Below, piece after piece: positions 61,535 to 64,000 of a stretch of 64,000 nt of DNA. The DNA lies in contig AP024674.1 in NCBI GenBank assembly GCA_025998755.1, forward strand, positions 1,354,162 to 1,418,161, written 5' to 3'. Made by a program: the position numbers and the translations under genes. The notes below the pieces were generated by a model that saw only the letters and a program-made list of their open reading frames with translations, had not been told where the DNA came from and did no database searches. The DNA is from Armatimonadota bacterium (GTDB lineage Bacteria; Armatimonadota; UBA5829; DSUL01). Every line of letters begins with the position of its first letter. Within the stretch, counting starts at the first letter, position 1.

Positions 61535-63318
61535 AGCTCCACCCCGGCAGCCATCCTGCTGCTGAAATCCGCGCCACCCAGCGGCCGCACCAGCCCCTGC
61601 TCGATGGCGCGGTCCCAGAGCCGTACGGCCGGAGAATCCTTAGCGGCGAAACGGCGGTTGATGAGGGCCACGGTCCATCCGTGATCCCTCATCCAGCGCA
61701 ACATCTCCTCGGGACTGCGGAAGGAGCTGTACGGGATGACGGTACTGAGCCCGATATCGGCCCACAGGTACTGCTGCTTCAGATAGAAGCCCCGCGTCTC
61801 GCCGTACAGAAGCACGCGGGCGTCCGAGGGCAGATAGTCCACTACCCAGTGGCTGTTGACATAACGCTGGATGTAGCTGTCGGGAGTGGTCTCTCGCGTG
61901 AGAAGCGGAAAGACGGGCACAGCCAGAACGTATGCCAGATAAACCGACATCCCACCCGCGACCAGCAACACCAGCTTTCCGGCCCGCGCCAGAAGATCCT
62001 CTTTCGAGACCGCGGCGCACACAACTAAGCTGGCCAGAGCGAGAACGGGAAGAAGATATCGGGTCTGCTGACTGAGGCCGAACCAGATCAGCGTATGCGC
62101 CAGCACGATGGCGGCCAGGGCGATTGCCCGGCCCCTCAGGCGCAGCGCCGCGGCCGGCAACAGTGCGGCCAGCGCCGGCCCTGCCGACCCGAACAGGAAA
62201 TTGCCGTCAATGAAGCGATGCCCCTGCGCCAGCAGATTCCAGGGGAGCAGCAAAAAGTCGGCCGGAGAACGGCCCGCGCCGAATCCGGTAAAAGCCTGGC
62301 GATACATCTCCGCGCCTGCCTCATCCCACCCTTTCCCGCCGAAGACGCTGAAGAGGAAGGGGTAGACGGGATTCCCTGTCAGGACTAGGGATTTGAGATA
62401 CCACGGGCAGCAGACGGCGACGGAAGGGATAAGGAATAAAGCCAATTCCTTAACATTTCTATACTCAGACCAAAGCCACAACCCCAGCCAGATTGCACCC
62501 AGACCAATCCAGACCAGGCTGAAGGTCTTGGTCCCGGCCGCCATTCCGGCCAGAGAGCCCGCCAGAAGCAGAAGTCGGCGGCGATCTCCTTCCCCCTGCA
62601 TCGCCTCGACCAGAGCAAGGCAGGACAGGACCGTATAGGCGGCTGTGGCCAGGTCTATGTAGGCGACGCCAGCCTCCCAGAGAGCCACCGGCATCAGGGC
62701 GAAGGCCAGAGCACCCCAGACTCCGACTTGCTTTCCGAACAGCCGCCCGGCCAGCAAACCCGCCCCGGCGGACGCTAGCAGATAATGAAACCAGTGAACC
62801 ACCTTGGCAGCAGGGGGCACACCGGCAGCCACTGCAGGAGCGAACAGCATCTCTGTGGCGAATGGAAAGTTGGAGTGGTGGATGAACGGAATCCAGTAGA
62901 ATCCCCCGTGCTGCAGGTACAGCCTGGGAACGGCAAGATGGTAGCTCAACCCGTCCCAGTCAGTGACAGGCGCGGCGGCCGGAAGCAGGGTCAACGCGAA
63001 GAGAGCCACCAGCAGGATGGCAGCCACCCAACCGGACAAGCTCCAGCGTGGCGGACGCGGCGGCTGCAGTCCCGCCAGCCAGGGATACGCCAGCCCGCAC
63101 GCGCCAAGCGCGAAGACGATCAGCCGGAGCGCCCCCTCGCTCCAGAGATGCAACGCACCCAGGGCAAACAGCACGAGCGATACAAATCCCAGCCCGCAGG
63201 CCGAGGCGTAGCAGAAGCAACGTAGCCCCCCACCCTGCCGAGGCGCAAGCAGAAGTCCGGGCACAGCCGCTCCGGCGCAGGCGAGCAGGGTGATGAGCAG
63301 CGCGGGCAGGGTGATCAC
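61519..63318 (-). CDS. Polytopic membrane glycosyltransferase (GT39/GT83-like, ArnT/PMT type)
   Basis: 599 residues from GTG 63318, which overlaps the stop of the phosphoesterase gene (GTGA) and has GGGAG 8 bases upstream. About 11-13 membrane segments. The first outer loop has APVTDWDGLSYHLAVPRLYL, where the acidic residue pair is typical of GT-C polyprenyl-phosphate-sugar transferases, and the C-terminal soluble part (RVLLYGETRGFYLKQQYLWA) fits that class. It likely moves a sugar from a lipid carrier onto protein, lipid or wall polymer outside the membrane. The DPM1-like gene overlaps its end, a natural donor partner. Confidence 0.85.
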   Translation of the reverse strand: MITLPALLITLLACAGAAVPGLLLAPRQGGGLRCFCYASACGLGFVSLVLFALGALHLWSEGALRLIVFALGACGLAYPWLAGLQPPRPPRWSLSGWVAAILLVALFALTLLPAAAPVTDWDGLSYHLAVPRLYLQHGGFYWIPFIHHSNFPFATEMLFAPAVAAGVPPAAKVVHWFHYLLASAGAGLLAGRLFGKQVGVWGALAFALMPVALWEAGVAYIDLATAAYTVLSCLALVEAMQGEGDRRRLLLLAGSLAGMAAGTKTFSLVWIGLGAIWLGLWLWSEYRNVKELALFLIPSVAVCCPWYLKSLVLTGNPVYPFLFSVFGGKGWDEAGAEMYRQAFTGFGAGRSPADFLLLPWNLLAQGHRFIDGNFLFGSAGPALAALLPAAALRLRGRAIALAAIVLAHTLIWFGLSQQTRYLLPVLALASLVVCAAVSKEDLLARAGKLVLLVAGGMSVYLAYVLAVPVFPLLTRETTPDSYIQRYVNSHWVVDYLPSDARVLLYGETRGFYLKQQYLWADIGLSTVIPYSSFRSPEEMLRWMRDHGWTVALINRRFAAKDSPAVRLWDRAIEQGLVRPLGGADFSSRMAAGVELWEIP

Positions 63319-64000
63319 GGAGAAATCTCCCGCAGAGGCTCCAGCCGGTAGTCCAGCCGCCAGCGCGGTCCTACTTTCTCCAAACGGCTGATCCCGAAGA
63401 AACGCCCGTGATGCCCTGCCTGCACCACAGGCACCCCTTTGACGATGATGGGCGTCTCCAAGGCATCGTGGGAGTGTCCCCCGATGATGAGGTCCAGCTC
63501 GGGGCATTCGCCGGCCAGTCGCATATCCTGGCCAAGCCCTATGTGCGTCAGGGCGATCAACAGGTCACACGCATTCCGCATCTGGCGCGCAACCAAGGAA
63601 CACACTTCGACAGGATTATCGAAAAGATAGGCTGAGAACGAGGCGACGCGGGAACGCGGAGTTACCATCGGCACCGTCACACCCACGACACCCACGCGCA
63701 CGCCACCGCGATCGAAAAACACCGAGGGTTGACACGGAAGCCTGGCCTCGCGGGCCGGGCGCACATTGGCGCACAGGATTGCATAAGAAGCCTGTGACAA
63801 CTTGGACAGAAAACCCGTCTCTGTGAAGTGAAACTCGCGGTTTCCCACCACCATAGCGTCATAGCCTGCGCGGGACATCCTTTCCAGGACCGGCTCCCCT
63901 CCCGGGCGGAAATACGCGTTGCCGGCCCAGACGGCATCTCCCCCGTCCAGCAGTAGAGTGTTTTCCCCCTCGCTACGAAGGGATGCCAGCTTCCCGGCCA
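63315..64000 (-). CDS. 5'-nucleotidase/metallophosphoesterase-like protein, 5' end beyond the window
   Basis: At least 228 residues are visible; the frame stays open through 64000, so the N-terminus is missing. LLLDGGDAVWAGNAYF is the conserved GDxxxG region, then ERMSRAGYDAMVVGNREFHF, VGVVGVTVPMVTPRS, LLIALTHIGLGQD and LIIGGHSHDALETPIIVKGV follow in the order of UshA-type N-terminal domains. The invariant His of GNHEF is Arg here (GNREF). No C-terminal nucleotide-binding domain follows, so it is a single-domain form. Its stop overlaps the glycosyltransferase start. Substrate unknown. Confidence 0.85.
   Translation of the reverse strand, partial: AGKLASLRSEGENTLLLDGGDAVWAGNAYFRPGGEPVLERMSRAGYDAMVVGNREFHFTETGFLSKLSQASYAILCANVRPAREARLPCQPSVFFDRGGVRVGVVGVTVPMVTPRSRVASFSAYLFDNPVEVCSLVARQMRNACDLLIALTHIGLGQDMRLAGECPELDLIIGGHSHDALETPIIVKGVPVVQAGHHGRFFGISRLEKVGPRWRLDYRLEPLREISP

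Noticed and set aside
1-64000. CRISPR array, tRNA/rRNA genes or a classical defence cluster
   Set aside because: No regularly spaced repeats, no recognisable tRNA or rRNA, and no nuclease, restriction or toxin-antitoxin genes were found by reading.

Overview
The window is high-GC bacterial chromosome, densely coded on both strands, with many GTG and TTG starts and many 4-base stop/start overlaps. The gene content fits an Armatimonadota-like or otherwise deep-branching member of the Terrabacteria. The clues are two large DUF6785-type membrane proteins, two URO-D-fold proteins without heme genes, a GH172 (DUF2961) protein, an OpcA-type G6PDH partner, a PEP-CTERM protein, a Tat-exported Gfo/Idh/MocA oxidoreductase and lipoproteins. 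This placement is an inference: no rRNA or other decisive marker is present. I recognised no tRNA, rRNA, CRISPR array, insertion sequence, phage gene or classical defence system.

Layout. 0-5 kb (minus): NifU-like protein, sensor histidine kinase, TPR protein and two tandem CorC/HlyC membrane proteins; each CorC reading frame is broken by single-base shifts. 5-7.5 kb (plus): a coupled L-arabinokinase-like GHMP kinase and GalU-like nucleotidyltransferase. 7.5-17 kb: URO-D-fold protein, HD-GYP protein, DeoR regulator, GH94-like phosphorylase, PhoD-like phosphatase, TPR lipoprotein and DUF6785 protein. 17-21 kb (minus): translation operon rpmE-DUF1385-prfA-prmC-sua5 with a promoter and a terminator-like hairpin in its leader. 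21-26 kb: a tagaturonate-epimerase-like protein with a second URO-D-fold protein, divergent from GH172 and an enolase-superfamily epimerase. 26-32 kb (minus): pentose phosphate operon tkt-tal-zwf-opcA. 32-35 kb: cyclase-family hydrolase and a second DUF6785 protein. 35-42 kb (minus): scpA-scpB-dac-rluB followed by a BtuFCD-type ABC importer. 42-49 kb: GH71/99-like secreted protein, SDR, a chimeric SDR/metallo-hydrolase remnant, a long lysyl-tRNA synthetase, a decayed glyoxalase-family gene and an inositol-monophosphatase-family enzyme. 49-56 kb: degenerate receiver/GGDEF protein, MFS transporter, a decayed exported-protein gene, a large secreted protein coupled to ccmF, and msrB. 56-64 kb: Tat-exported oxidoreductase with a HEAT-like protein, PEP-CTERM protein, PhnP-like metallo-hydrolase with a coupled 72-residue protein, two glycosyltransferases and a 5'-nucleotidase-like phosphoesterase cut by the window edge.

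Taken together, the accessory genes point to breakdown and salvage of plant-type sugars (arabinose, galactose, uronates, beta-glucans), feeding a complete-looking pentose phosphate operon. The housekeeping genes are conserved, whereas 45-52 kb shows clear gene decay. The most interesting items are the SDR/metallo-hydrolase junction, the rpmE leader hairpin, the nested inverted repeats near 5.07 kb, the arabinokinase/nucleotidyltransferase pair and the C-terminal extension of the lysyl-tRNA synthetase. I found no single system I would confidently call new.
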